In this document: piece after piece, positions 18,558-26,770 of the stretch
Layout: the number at the start of each line of letters is the position of its first letter
Numbering within the stretch: position 1 is the first letter of the stretch
Made by a program: the position numbers and the translations under genes
Notes under the pieces: generated by a model
The model's database searches: none
Told to the model about the DNA's origin: nothing
What the model saw: only the letters and a program-made list of their open reading frames with translations
Source: Jiangella mangrovi
Lineage (GTDB): Bacteria > Actinomycetota > Actinomycetes > Jiangellales > Jiangellaceae
DNA: 64,000 nt
NCBI RefSeq assembly: GCF_014204975.1
Contig: NZ_JACHMM010000001.1
Location: 5,518,037-5,582,036 of the forward strand
Direction of reading: 5' to 3'

Positions 18558-19886
18558 ATGCGCACCACTCTGCTCGGCCTGGCGCTCGCCGCCGGCCTGG
18601 TCACCGCGGCCTGCGGCTCCGGTGCCGAGACCAACGAGCCCGGCGACGACGGCGCCGGCAGCAGCCCGGGCGGTGGTGGCGACCCGGTCACCATCGTGTT
18701 CGAGTCGTACAACTACGGGACCGAGGGCGTCGGCGGCGAGGGCATGCAGCAGCTCATCGACGCCTTCGAGGCCGAACACCCGGAGATCACGATCGATCCG
18801 AAGGGCACGCCGACGGCGGAGATCCACACCAGCGTCCACGCCCAGGCCGCCGCCGGCAACCCGCCCGACGTCGCCCAGATCGGCTGGAGCAAGTTCGGCT
18901 ACCTGCTCGAGAACCTGCCCTACGTCCCCATGGAGGAGGTCGCGCCCGAGGGCGAGCTGGACCAGCACCTCGAGGGCATGTACCCGGCGGCGGTCGAGCT
19001 GGGCCGGCACGACGGCGAGCTGGCCGGCCTGCCGTTCACGGTCTCGACGCCGACGCTGTTCATCAACGCCGACCTGTTCCGCGCCGCCGGCCTCGACCCC
19101 GCGGAGCCGCCCACGACCTGGACCCAGGCCAAGGAGGCCGCCGAGGCGATCGTCGGCACCGGCGCCCAGGGCATCTACGTCGACGCGGCGGGCGACGCGA
19201 AGTCGGACTTCCTCACCCAGTCGCTGATCGACTCCAACGGCGGCCGGCTGCTCGGCGACGACGGGTCGCTGCAGCTGGACTCTCCGGAGGCGGTCGAGGC
19301 GCTGAGCCTGCTGGCCGACCTCAGCGCCAGTGGGGCGCAGCCGCGCGTCGGCGAGGCCGAGGCGGTCGCCATGTTCCAGGCCGGCCAGCTCGGCATGCTG
19401 GTCACCAGCAGCGCGCTGCTCGCCGGCATGGCCACGGCGTCCGAGGGCGTGTTCGAGCTCGAGACCGCCGGCCTGCCGGCCTACGACGGGAAGGACCTCG
19501 CGCCGACGGTGTCCGGCGCGGGCATCTTCGTCTTCTCGCAGGACGAGGAGAAGCGGCGGGCGGCGTGGGAGTTCGTCAAGTTCGCGACCAGCGAGCGCGG
19601 CTACACCGTCCTCGCGTCGACGATCGGCTACCTGCCGCTGCGGCCGGACATCATCGACGACCCGGAGTACCTGGGCGACTTCTTCGCCGAGGACGACCGG
19701 CTGCTGCCCACCGTCGAGCAGCTGGAGTCGGTGGTGCCGTACCAGGTGCTGGCCGGCGAGAACGGCCAGCAGGCGCTGCTGCTCATGCAGGACAACGCGA
19801 TCGCCCCGATCATGGTGTCCGGCGCCGACCCCGAGTCCACGCTGCGCGACATCGCGGGCCAGATGCGGGACCTGCTCGGACGATGA
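18558..19886 (+). CDS. Sugar ABC transporter, substrate-binding lipoprotein
   Basis: 442 residues, family 1 (CUT1) binding protein. Signal peptide with lipobox VTAAC (Cys19) and a Gly/Asp/Ser linker to about 42. The mature part has VTIVFESYNYG, AAAGNPPDVAQIGW, PTTWTQAKEAAEAI and the hinge region MFQAGQLGML, as in maltose/multiple-sugar binders. It captures a sugar outside the membrane and delivers it to the two permeases that follow. Confidence 0.93.
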   Translation: MRTTLLGLALAAGLVTAACGSGAETNEPGDDGAGSSPGGGGDPVTIVFESYNYGTEGVGGEGMQQLIDAFEAEHPEITIDPKGTPTAEIHTSVHAQAAAGNPPDVAQIGWSKFGYLLENLPYVPMEEVAPEGELDQHLEGMYPAAVELGRHDGELAGLPFTVSTPTLFINADLFRAAGLDPAEPPTTWTQAKEAAEAIVGTGAQGIYVDAAGDAKSDFLTQSLIDSNGGRLLGDDGSLQLDSPEAVEALSLLADLSASGAQPRVGEAEAVAMFQAGQLGMLVTSSALLAGMATASEGVFELETAGLPAYDGKDLAPTVSGAGIFVFSQDEEKRRAAWEFVKFATSERGYTVLASTIGYLPLRPDIIDDPEYLGDFFAEDDRLLPTVEQLESVVPYQVLAGENGQQALLLMQDNAIAPIMVSGADPESTLRDIAGQMRDLLGR

Positions 19887-19905
19887 CCGCGACAGCAACC
19901 GCATC

Positions 19906-20766
19906 ATGACCGCCCTCACCCGGGCGCGGCCGGGGCCGCACCTGGCCCCGGCCCTGCTCGCCGTCGTCCTGACAGTGTACGGCCCGCTCCTCGCGGTTGC
20001 CGCGCTGAGCCTGTTCGACTTCAACCTCACCACGCGGCCGCCGGCGTGGGTGGGCGCAGCGAACTACGCCGAGGTCTTCGCCAGTCCCGAGGCCGGTCGC
20101 GCGCTCTGGAACACCCTGGGCTACCTGGTGGCGATCCTGCCGCTGTCGGTCGTGGCGCCCGCACTGGCCGCCATCGCGGTCTGGCGACTCGGCGGCCCTC
20201 TGGTGGGGTTCTACCGGACGGTGTTCTTCCTGCCGGTGCTCATCCCGCCGGCCGTCGGCGCCGTCATGTGGGAGTGGATCCTCAACCCGGTCCTCGGCAT
20301 CACCGACGAGCCGCTGCGGCTGCTCGGCCTCGGCCCGGGGAACTGGCTGGCCGACGGCGCCGGCGCGTTCGCCGCCGTGACGGTGGTGAGCGGCTGGAAG
20401 GTGTTCGGGCTGAGCTTCATCCTGTTCACCGCCGGGCTGACGACGATCGACGGCGACGTCCTGGCGGCGGCGCGCATCGACCGGGCCGGCGAGTGGCAGC
20501 TGCTGCGCCACATCGTGCTGCCGTTGCTGCGCCCGGTGACGACGGTGGTGGTCTTCGCGACCGTGGTGTTCGCCGGGCCGTGGACGTTCGGGGTGATCGA
20601 CGTGCTGACCCAGGGCGGGCCGGCCGGTGCGACCTCCAATGTGTACTACCTGCTGTACCAGTACGGTTTCGGCTTCTTCGACGGCGGCCCCGCGGCGGCG
20701 CTGTCGGTGCTGATCACGATCGGTTTCGGCGCGATCGTCGCTCTGCAGCTGCGAGCCACCCGATGA
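19906..20766 (+). CDS. Sugar ABC transporter permease 1 (MalF/UgpA-like)
   Basis: 286 residues with six predicted membrane spans. The EAA loop that docks the ATPase reads LAAARIDRAGEWQLLRHIVL, close to the consensus. FYRTVFFLPVLIPPAVGAVMW is typical of CUT1 inner-membrane subunits. ATG 19906 is 20 bases after the binding-protein stop, with no strong ribosome-binding site, so coupling is likely. No ATP-binding subunit is encoded nearby; a shared MsiK-type ATPase elsewhere is expected in actinobacteria. Confidence 0.9.
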   Translation: MTALTRARPGPHLAPALLAVVLTVYGPLLAVAALSLFDFNLTTRPPAWVGAANYAEVFASPEAGRALWNTLGYLVAILPLSVVAPALAAIAVWRLGGPLVGFYRTVFFLPVLIPPAVGAVMWEWILNPVLGITDEPLRLLGLGPGNWLADGAGAFAAVTVVSGWKVFGLSFILFTAGLTTIDGDVLAAARIDRAGEWQLLRHIVLPLLRPVTTVVVFATVVFAGPWTFGVIDVLTQGGPAGATSNVYYLLYQYGFGFFDGGPAAALSVLITIGFGAIVALQLRATR

Positions 20767-21599
20767 GCCGGCCGACCGGGCGTCGACGGCGGACGCTGCT
20801 GCGCGGCCTGGCCCACGTCCCGCTGCTGCTGGTCGCGGCCGCCATCGCGTTCCCCGTGCTCTGGGCGGTCGCGACATCGGTGAAGCCGACCGCCGTCCTC
20901 TACGACCTGAACCCGTTCGCCGCCACGCCGACGCTCGTCCACTACCGCTCCGCGCTGGACGCCCTTCCCGTCGTGCGCCTGGTCCTCAACACGGCGGTCA
21001 TGTCGGCCGCTGTGGCGCTGGGACAGCTGACCGTCGCGACGCTGGCGGCGTACGGGCTGACGCAGTACCGCTTCCGCACCAGGCGCCTGGCGTTCGCGCT
21101 GCTCATCGGGACCGCGCTGGTGCCGCAGCAGGCGCTCGTCGTGCCGCACTACCTGCTGGTGTCGCGGCTGGGGCTGCTCGACTCCTACGCCGGGCTGGTG
21201 CTGCCGCAGCTGGCGTCGTCGGCGCTGGCGGTGTTCCTGCTGCGCCAGCAGCTCGCGGTGTTCCCGGCCGAGCTGATCGAGTCGGCGAAGCTGGCGGGTG
21301 CCTCCGACCGGCTGATCCTGCTGCGCATCGTCGTCCCGAACCTGCGGCCGGTGCTGGTCGCCGTCGGCATCGTCGTGTTCATCCAGACGTGGAACGAGTA
21401 CCTGTGGCCGCTGCTGGCGACCAGCGGGACCTCACGGGCGACGGTGCAGGTGGGGTTGCGGATCTTCGAGACCGAGCAGGGCACCGCCTGGGGTCCGCTA
21501 ATGGCGGCGGCCAGCCTGGTGGCCGCACCGCTGGTCGTCGCCTACGCGCTGGCCCAGCGCCGGGTCACCGACGCGTTCCTGCGCTCCGGGCTGGGCTGA
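20763..21599 (+). CDS. Sugar ABC transporter permease 2 (MalG/UgpE-like)
   Basis: 278 residues, six membrane spans. The start overlaps the preceding stop (ATGA). The EAA loop is ESAKLAGASDRLILLRIVVP. FIQTWNEYLWPLLAT is the conserved MalG-type segment. Forms the channel with permease 1. Confidence 0.92.
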   Translation: MSRPTGRRRRTLLRGLAHVPLLLVAAAIAFPVLWAVATSVKPTAVLYDLNPFAATPTLVHYRSALDALPVVRLVLNTAVMSAAVALGQLTVATLAAYGLTQYRFRTRRLAFALLIGTALVPQQALVVPHYLLVSRLGLLDSYAGLVLPQLASSALAVFLLRQQLAVFPAELIESAKLAGASDRLILLRIVVPNLRPVLVAVGIVVFIQTWNEYLWPLLATSGTSRATVQVGLRIFETEQGTAWGPLMAAASLVAAPLVVAYALAQRRVTDAFLRSGLG

Positions 21600-21609
21600 G
21601 ACTCCCCCG

Positions 21610-21822
21610 TCAGTCCGAGATGACCTCGGCCGGCGCGTGCCGGGCCAGCGCCTCTTGCTGCAGGTCGTCGGCCAGCGCGTCCAGCGCGCCGAGCGCGATG
21701 CGCAGGGAGATGGCCGACGACTCGTCGTCATCCATCCGAGCGAGCACCGCGTCCAGGTCCAGCCCCGCCGCGTAGATGTTCTGTAGCAGTCCGTCAGACG
21801 GCACATGCATGCCAGGGTTCAC
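21610..21822 (-). CDS. Small acidic helical protein, 70 residues
   Basis: GTG 21822 follows GGGGG with 7-base spacing. The sequence is predicted mostly helical (IYAAGLDLDAVLARM, LRIALGALDALADDLQ) and ends EVISD. Not recognised. It is on the same strand as the two GAF-ANTAR genes and 314 bases downstream of them. It may be a small partner of that regulatory pair, which is only a guess from position. Confidence 0.55.
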   Translation of the reverse strand: MNPGMHVPSDGLLQNIYAAGLDLDAVLARMDDDESSAISLRIALGALDALADDLQQEALARHAPAEVISD

Positions 21823-22136
21823 CGTTCACCCCCGATCCGGCGAGCCACTCCCCGTGCCCGACCGGCACGCTCGCCGTCGGGCACGCCCCCTGTTGACCGG
21901 GTGGAACCCGGCCTGTGCCCGGCGGCGAGCGGCCGGAGTAGGGCCGGCCCGCCCCTCTCAGCCCGGTCGCGGCCGGAGCCACGACCAGTGCCACCGCCAG
22001 GGTCCAGGGCGACGTTCATCAGCGCGACGGGCGCCGGTGCCTCACTCACCGACACCACGATCAGCACTGATCGGGACGCTACGCCGCAGGTGGGCGAGGG
22101 TCAAGGGGCCGCTCTGCGGCGGCCCGGCGAGCCGGA
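21823..22136. other. 314-bp gap with hairpins
   Basis: CGTGCCCGAC (21853-21862) pairs perfectly with GTCGGGCACG (21876-21885). CCGGGT-GGA-ACCCGG forms another short hairpin just beyond. No gene is visible. Hairpins before a gene next to ANTAR proteins are of interest because ANTAR domains bind paired RNA hairpins to prevent termination; I did not confirm the hexaloop consensus. Confidence 0.5.
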
Positions 22137-22865
22137 TCAGCCCTCGACCCGGCCGAGGTCGGTGAGCGCTCCCGCGACCACGCCCTCAGCGACGTCGCGC
22201 AGCTTGCTGTTGGTCGACCGCGCGTGGGTGCGCAGGACGGCGAACGCGTCGTCGACGCTGATCGAGAGCCGCTCGGCGAGCACGCCCTTGGCCTGCTCGA
22301 TGAAGATGCGGCTGTCGAGGGCCGACTGGAGCTGCCCGGCGACGGTCTCGTACTGGCGGACGGCCCGCTCGTGCAGGATGCCGATGGTGGCGACGTCGGC
22401 CATGGCCTGGCCGAGCGCCAGCGACTCGCCGTCGAGCCGGCCGGTGGCGGTCCCGAACAGGTTCATCGCGCCGATGACCACCTCGCGCAGCCGCATGGGC
22501 AGGGCGTGCACCGAGGTGAAGCCGGCCTTGCGCGCGGCCGGGGCGAACCGCGGCCAGCGGGCGTCGCCGTCGGCCGCGAGGTCCTCCTCGGACACCGGCG
22601 CGCCGGTGCGGTAGCTGTCGAGGCACGGGCCCTCGTCGTTCTGCAGCTCCGACAGCTCGAGGATGCGGGCCTCCTCGGTCGACGCCGCGACCAGGTTCAG
22701 GGTGCCATGGTGGTCGACCAGGACCACTCCGCAGGCCGTGACGTCGAGGAGTTCCACCACCCGGTGCGCGAGCAGGTCCAGGAGGCCGATGACGTCGTAG
22801 TCGTCGACCAGGGTGTCGGCCAGCTCCACGAACGTCTCACGGACCCGCCGGTCGGTGATGTTCAT
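22137..22865 (-). CDS. GAF-ANTAR transcription antitermination regulator
   Basis: 242 residues. The GAF domain covers about 20-160 (VTACGVVLVDHHGTLNLVAAS, EGPCLDSYRTGAPVSEEDL). The ANTAR domain follows at about 170-230: LQSALDSRIFIEQAKGVLAE and AFAVLRTHARSTNSKLRDVA, the three-helix pattern that binds nascent RNA. A small ligand or redox signal sensed by GAF would control antitermination. The start overlaps the stop of the upstream GAF gene (ATGA). Confidence 0.9.
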   Translation of the reverse strand: MNITDRRVRETFVELADTLVDDYDVIGLLDLLAHRVVELLDVTACGVVLVDHHGTLNLVAASTEEARILELSELQNDEGPCLDSYRTGAPVSEEDLAADGDARWPRFAPAARKAGFTSVHALPMRLREVVIGAMNLFGTATGRLDGESLALGQAMADVATIGILHERAVRQYETVAGQLQSALDSRIFIEQAKGVLAERLSISVDDAFAVLRTHARSTNSKLRDVAEGVVAGALTDLGRVEG

Positions 22866-23662
22866 TCCTCGCCCTCCGTCTCCTGGTGCCCGTTCGGAGG
22901 CGGGTCTGTCACTCCCGGCCCCTTTTCCCAGTCAATCGTGCCGTAAACCTCCGGTACGAACCGCAGCCGCCGCGCGACCACGTCCGCCGCGACATCGGCC
23001 AGCCGCCGGTCGTGGACGTAGGCGTACGCACGCAGCCTGACCAGGGCCTCGCCGACGCCCACACCGAGCTGGACGCTGACCATGCCAGCTGCCTGGTGCA
23101 CCTCGGCCCGCCGCTCCGGCAGCAGGTCGCGCCCGCCGCGGGCCGAGCCCCCGGCCACCTCGCCGCGTTCGTCGAGCACCAGGATCAGGACGGCATCCGC
23201 GTAGGCTAGCGCGGTGGTCAGACGTTTCGTCCCGAGGTCCCCGGGCGCGTCGCGATAGACGTCGAGCACTCCCACGCGGGCGCCGCCCGCCGCGACCGGC
23301 AGCGCGAACAGCCCGCGGATGCCGTGGCGCACAGCGGCGGGGGCGAACACCGGCCAGCGGTGCACGGCCTCGCGGTCGGCGAGGTCCGCGACGAGCACCG
23401 GCCCCGTCCCCGCGGCGGCGTCGATGGCCGGGCCCTGGCCGAGGGTGAACTGGAGCTCCTCCAGTTCCTCGCACGGCCCGCCGGTGGCCAGGACGGGCTC
23501 GCGGGTGCCCGAGGCCCCCACCATGGAGAGCCCGCAGCCGGTCGCCTCGACGGCTTCCGCGCAGGCCTCCAGCACGTGGCGCACGGACGGTTCGGCCCCC
23601 TCGGCCCGTGCTCGCTCGACGATCGCCCCCCAGACGCGATCCGCCTGCCGGTCAGCGGACAA
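22862..23662 (-). CDS. GAF domain protein with divergent ANTAR domain
   Basis: 266 residues. GAF at about 20-160 (ATGCGLSMVGASGT, GQGPAIDAAAGTGPVLVADL). The C-terminal ANTAR-like region (RRAEVHQAAGMVSVQLGVGV, EALVRLRAYAYVHDRRLAD) has the helix spacing but departs from the usual FIEQAKG core. TTG at 23662 is the only usable start because a stop precedes it. Together with the overlapping downstream gene it may act as a heteromeric sensor. Confidence 0.85.
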   Translation of the reverse strand: MSADRQADRVWGAIVERARAEGAEPSVRHVLEACAEAVEATGCGLSMVGASGTREPVLATGGPCEELEELQFTLGQGPAIDAAAGTGPVLVADLADREAVHRWPVFAPAAVRHGIRGLFALPVAAGGARVGVLDVYRDAPGDLGTKRLTTALAYADAVLILVLDERGEVAGGSARGGRDLLPERRAEVHQAAGMVSVQLGVGVGEALVRLRAYAYVHDRRLADVAADVVARRLRFVPEVYGTIDWEKGPGVTDPPPNGHQETEGEE

Positions 23663-23789
23663 CCGTCACCGCGCTTTCGTCCGACCCCATCGTCGCTCCT
23701 CCCCGTCGACCGGCCCATGCTGGCAGGCCGTACCCCCGGATGCCAGTGCCTACCGACCCTGTATCGATCGCGTCGCTAGGGTCGACGGC

Positions 23790-24512
23790 ATGGGCGAGGC
23801 GACAGCGCCGCACGACGGCGAACCGCACCAGCACGGACGGCTGGCCGGGCGGCTCAACTGGCTGCGGGCCGGCATCCTGGGCGCCAACGACGGCATCATC
23901 TCCACCGCCGGCATCGTGGTCGGTGTCGCCGGCGCGACCACCGAGCGCGACTGGCTGCTGCTCACGGGCCTCGCGGGCCTGGTCGCGGGCGCGTTCTCCA
24001 TGGCCGGCGGCGAGTACACCTCCGTCAGCGCCCAGCGCGACACCGAACGCGCCGCGCTGGCCCAGGAACGCTGGGAACTCGAGCACCTGCCCGGCGAGGA
24101 GCTGGCCGAGCTGGCCGGCATCTACGAGCAGAAGGGCCTCTCGCCGGAGCTGGCCGCCTTGGTCGCCCGCGAGCTGACCGCTGAGGACGCGCTGGCGGCA
24201 CACGCCGAGGCCGAGCTCGGCATCGACGCCGACGAACAGACCAGCCCCTGGCAGGCGGCGATCTCGTCGTTCGTGGCGTTCGCCCTGGGCGCGGCGCTGC
24301 CACTGCTGGCCATCGTGCTGCCCCCGGCGACGGCGCGAGTGCCGGTGACCATGGTGACGGTCGTGGTCGCGCTGGCCCTGACGGGGTACGTGGGGGCACG
24401 GCTGGGTGGCGGACGGCGTTCGCGTGCGGCCGCCCGCGCGGTCGTCGTCGGGCTGCTCACCATGGCCGTGACCTACGCCGTCGGCTCCGCGGTCGGCGTG
24501 AGCGTGTCGTAG
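23790..24512 (+). CDS. VIT1/CCC1-family membrane transporter
   Basis: 240 residues. LRAGILGANDGIISTAGIVV is the first membrane helix of the family. AGGEYTSVSAQRDTE carries the metal-associated Glu and Tyr of the first repeat, followed by a cytosolic helical segment rich in Glu (about 90-150), then three C-terminal helices. The family moves Fe(II) or Mn(II), in bacteria likely exporting them. ATG 23790; TAGGGT upstream suggests a leaderless message. Confidence 0.88.
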   Translation: MGEATAPHDGEPHQHGRLAGRLNWLRAGILGANDGIISTAGIVVGVAGATTERDWLLLTGLAGLVAGAFSMAGGEYTSVSAQRDTERAALAQERWELEHLPGEELAELAGIYEQKGLSPELAALVARELTAEDALAAHAEAELGIDADEQTSPWQAAISSFVAFALGAALPLLAIVLPPATARVPVTMVTVVVALALTGYVGARLGGGRRSRAAARAVVVGLLTMAVTYAVGSAVGVSVS

Positions 24513-24518
24513 GTCGCG

Positions 24519-24556
24519 TTGACAACGGCACGAACGGTCGTGCTATTTTTGTCATC
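24519..24556 (+). promoter_or_regulatory. Autoregulated promoter of the TetR gene
   Basis: TTGACA (24519-24524) and TATTTT (24544-24549) lie 19 bases apart. Between them, GCACGA-ACGG-TCGTGC (24528-24543) is a perfect 16-bp operator-like palindrome, flanked by outer TGACAA/TTGTCA. The start codon at 24557 coincides with the expected start of transcription, implying a leaderless mRNA. Binding by TetR would block this promoter directly. Confidence 0.72.
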
Positions 24557-25162
24557 GTGACCAAGGGCGCCGAGACGAGACAGGCCATCCTCCGCAAGGG
24601 AGTCGAGACGGCCTATCGCGTCGGGCTGGGCGGGCTGACCATCGGGGCGCTCGCCGCCGACCTCGACATGTCGAAGAGCGGCCTGTTCGCCCACTTCCGG
24701 TCCAAGGAGCTGCTCCAGATCGAGGTCCTGCGCGAGGCGCGGACCGAGTTCGTCGACGCCGTCATGCGACCGGCCATCCAGGCGCCCCGGGGCGAGCCCC
24801 GCGTCCGCGAGCTGTTCGAGCGCTGGGTGGTGTGCGGCCGCACCCGCATGCCGGGTGGCTGCCTGTTCGTCAAGGCCTCCGCCGAGCTGGACGAGCAGGA
24901 CGGCCCGGTGCGCGACCAGCTGGTCCGCGACCACACCGACCTCTACGACTCCTGCGCGCGCATGTTCGCCACCGGCATCGCCGAGGGCCACTTCCGCGAG
25001 GACGCCGATCCCATGCAGTTCGCCGCCGACCTCGACGGCATCATGCTCGGCTTCTACCACGCCCACCGCCTGCTCGAGGACGCGCAGGCCGAGGCCAGGG
25101 CCCGGTACGCGTTCGAGCGGCTCCTCGCCGACGCCCGCGTGCCCGTCCCGGCCGGCACCTAG
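24557..25162 (+). CDS. TetR-family transcriptional regulator
   Basis: 201 residues. The N-terminal helix-turn-helix (about 8-55) reads ETRQAILRKGVETAYRVGLG, LTIGALAADLDMSKSGLFAHF and RSKELLQIEVL, a textbook TetR pattern. The C-terminal ligand domain resembles the TetR_C type seen with hydrolase partners (RMPGGCLFVKASAELDEQ). GTG 24557 follows a palindrome-bearing promoter, so self-repression is likely. The hydrolase gene 33 bases downstream is the probable co-regulated target. Confidence 0.93.
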   Translation: MTKGAETRQAILRKGVETAYRVGLGGLTIGALAADLDMSKSGLFAHFRSKELLQIEVLREARTEFVDAVMRPAIQAPRGEPRVRELFERWVVCGRTRMPGGCLFVKASAELDEQDGPVRDQLVRDHTDLYDSCARMFATGIAEGHFREDADPMQFAADLDGIMLGFYHAHRLLEDAQAEARARYAFERLLADARVPVPAGT

Positions 25163-25195
25163 ACCCACCTGCACACCCTCCCGAAGGGACCTGCC

Positions 25196-26089
25196 ATGAC
25201 CACGGCCTCGGCCACCGTCTCGCCGCAGAATCGCACGATCGTTCGTGCTGGAGCGAAGCTCCGCGCGCTCCGGATCGCGTTCCGGACGCTCGAGCGGGTC
25301 GCGCCCGGCGTCGGCGCTCGCTGGGCGACGAGCGTGTGGTGCACGCTGCCGAACACCGGTGGCCGGCGCCGCGACGAGCGGCCCCGCCCGGGCGAGCGCA
25401 GCACGCTGACGCTCGCCGACGGCCGGGTCATCGCGGTCGAGAGCTGGGGGTTCGGCCCGCCGGTGTACCTCATGCACGGCTGGGGCGGCTGGCGTGGGCA
25501 GCTCGGCGCGTTCGTCCAGCCGCTGGTCGATGCAGGCCGGCGGGTGGTCGCCGTCGACGCCCCGAGCCACGGCGACTCCGGGCCGGGCCAGCTCGGCCGC
25601 GGCAAGGCGACCGGCGTCGAGTTCACCGAGGCGCTCGCGGCCGCCGTGGGCAAGCACGGCAAGCCGGCCGCCGTCATCGGCCACTCGCTCGGCGGCGCGG
25701 CCACCGCGGTCGCCGTCCTCGACGGCCTGCCCGCGGCGAAACTGGTGTTCGTCGCGCCGAGCACGAAGCTCAGCTCGGGCCTGGCCATGCTCCAGTGGAC
25801 CCTCGGGTTCGGCGAGCGGACCCGCACCCGCATGCTGGCCCGGATGGAGCGACTGGCCGGCCGGCACCTGTCCGACTACGACATCACCGGGCTGTCCCGG
25901 CGGGTCGAGCTGCCGCCCACCCTCGTCGTGCACGACCGCAACGACAAGGAGATCCCGTACGACGACGGCGCGGAGCTCGCGGCCACCTGGCCCGAGGCCG
26001 AGCTGGCGACCACCGAGGGGCTCGGGCATCAGCGGATCCTGCGCGACCCCGCAGTGATCGCCTTGGTCGTCGACTACGTCACGGCCTGA
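25196..26089 (+). CDS. Alpha/beta-hydrolase
   Basis: 297 residues. Nucleophile elbow GHSLGG (about 162-167), oxyanion HGWGGW (about 92-97), Asp in LVVHDRNDKEIP and catalytic His in EGLGHQRIL complete the triad. Probably a cytosolic esterase or lipase of small molecules. A good ribosome-binding site (GAAGGGACC) precedes ATG 25196. Under control of the TetR gene by context. Its 3' end overlaps the convergent ArsC-like gene by 11 bases. Confidence 0.88.
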   Translation: MTTASATVSPQNRTIVRAGAKLRALRIAFRTLERVAPGVGARWATSVWCTLPNTGGRRRDERPRPGERSTLTLADGRVIAVESWGFGPPVYLMHGWGGWRGQLGAFVQPLVDAGRRVVAVDAPSHGDSGPGQLGRGKATGVEFTEALAAAVGKHGKPAAVIGHSLGGAATAVAVLDGLPAAKLVFVAPSTKLSSGLAMLQWTLGFGERTRTRMLARMERLAGRHLSDYDITGLSRRVELPPTLVVHDRNDKEIPYDDGAELAATWPEAELATTEGLGHQRILRDPAVIALVVDYVTA

Positions 26090-26720
26090 CGCCGACGTCC
26101 AGCCGGTTCAGCAGGTCGCGCACATTCTCTTCCAGGTCGTCGCGGACGGCGCGGACGGCGTCGAGGTCGCGGCCGGCGGTCTCGGGCACGTCCCAGTGCT
26201 CGTACCGCTGGCCGGCCAGTTCCGGGACGGCGACGTCGCCCATGATGACGACGACGTCGGCGGCCTGGATGATCTCGTCGGTCCACGGCTTCGGGAACTC
26301 GTCGCCGAGGTCGATGCCGCGCTCGCTCATCGCGTCGGCGACGCCGGGATCGATGTCCAGCGCGGGCCGCGCGCCGCCGGACCAGCCGAAGGCGCCGTCG
26401 CCGGACAGTGTCTCGAACAGTCCGAGCGCCAGCAGCGACCGGCCCGCGTTGTCCGGGTCGAGGAACAGGACGGTGGGTTTGGCCTGCTCGCGCTCGACCC
26501 GGGCCAGCGCGCGCAGCCGCTGCCGAGAGAACCGCTCGGCCATGAGCGGCAGGAACGTCGGGATGCGGGCGCCGGCGGCGAACTGCTCGTAGCTGGTCTC
26601 GAGGAACGAGTCGATGGTCTCGCGGCCGATGCCGGGGAACTCGGTGTCGAGGCGTTCGCCGGCCAGTCGCAACGCGAGGTCGCGGTCGATGGTGGGGGCT
26701 TCGGGGGTCGGTGTGCTCAT
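26079..26720 (-). CDS. ArsC/low-molecular-weight phosphatase-like protein without catalytic cysteines
   Basis: 213 residues. An N-terminal three-helix dimerisation segment (about 10-80) precedes a low-molecular-weight tyrosine phosphatase/arsenate reductase fold. The P-loop normally reads VLFxCxxNxGRS; here it is VLFLDPDNAGRSL, so the nucleophilic Cys is Asp. The later segment, MGCGDxCP in typical relatives, is MGDVAVPE. The whole protein has no cysteine. It therefore cannot use the known thiol mechanism and may be a binding or regulatory protein. ATG 26720, good ribosome-binding site GAGGAGGGACC. 50 bases from mnmA. Confidence 0.8.
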   Translation of the reverse strand: MSTPTPEAPTIDRDLALRLAGERLDTEFPGIGRETIDSFLETSYEQFAAGARIPTFLPLMAERFSRQRLRALARVEREQAKPTVLFLDPDNAGRSLLALGLFETLSGDGAFGWSGGARPALDIDPGVADAMSERGIDLGDEFPKPWTDEIIQAADVVVIMGDVAVPELAGQRYEHWDVPETAGRDLDAVRAVRDDLEENVRDLLNRLDVGVRP

Positions 26721-26770
26721 GGTCCCTCCTCGTGGCACGAGTGGTCCGTACCCGGTGCGGAGGGATCGAA

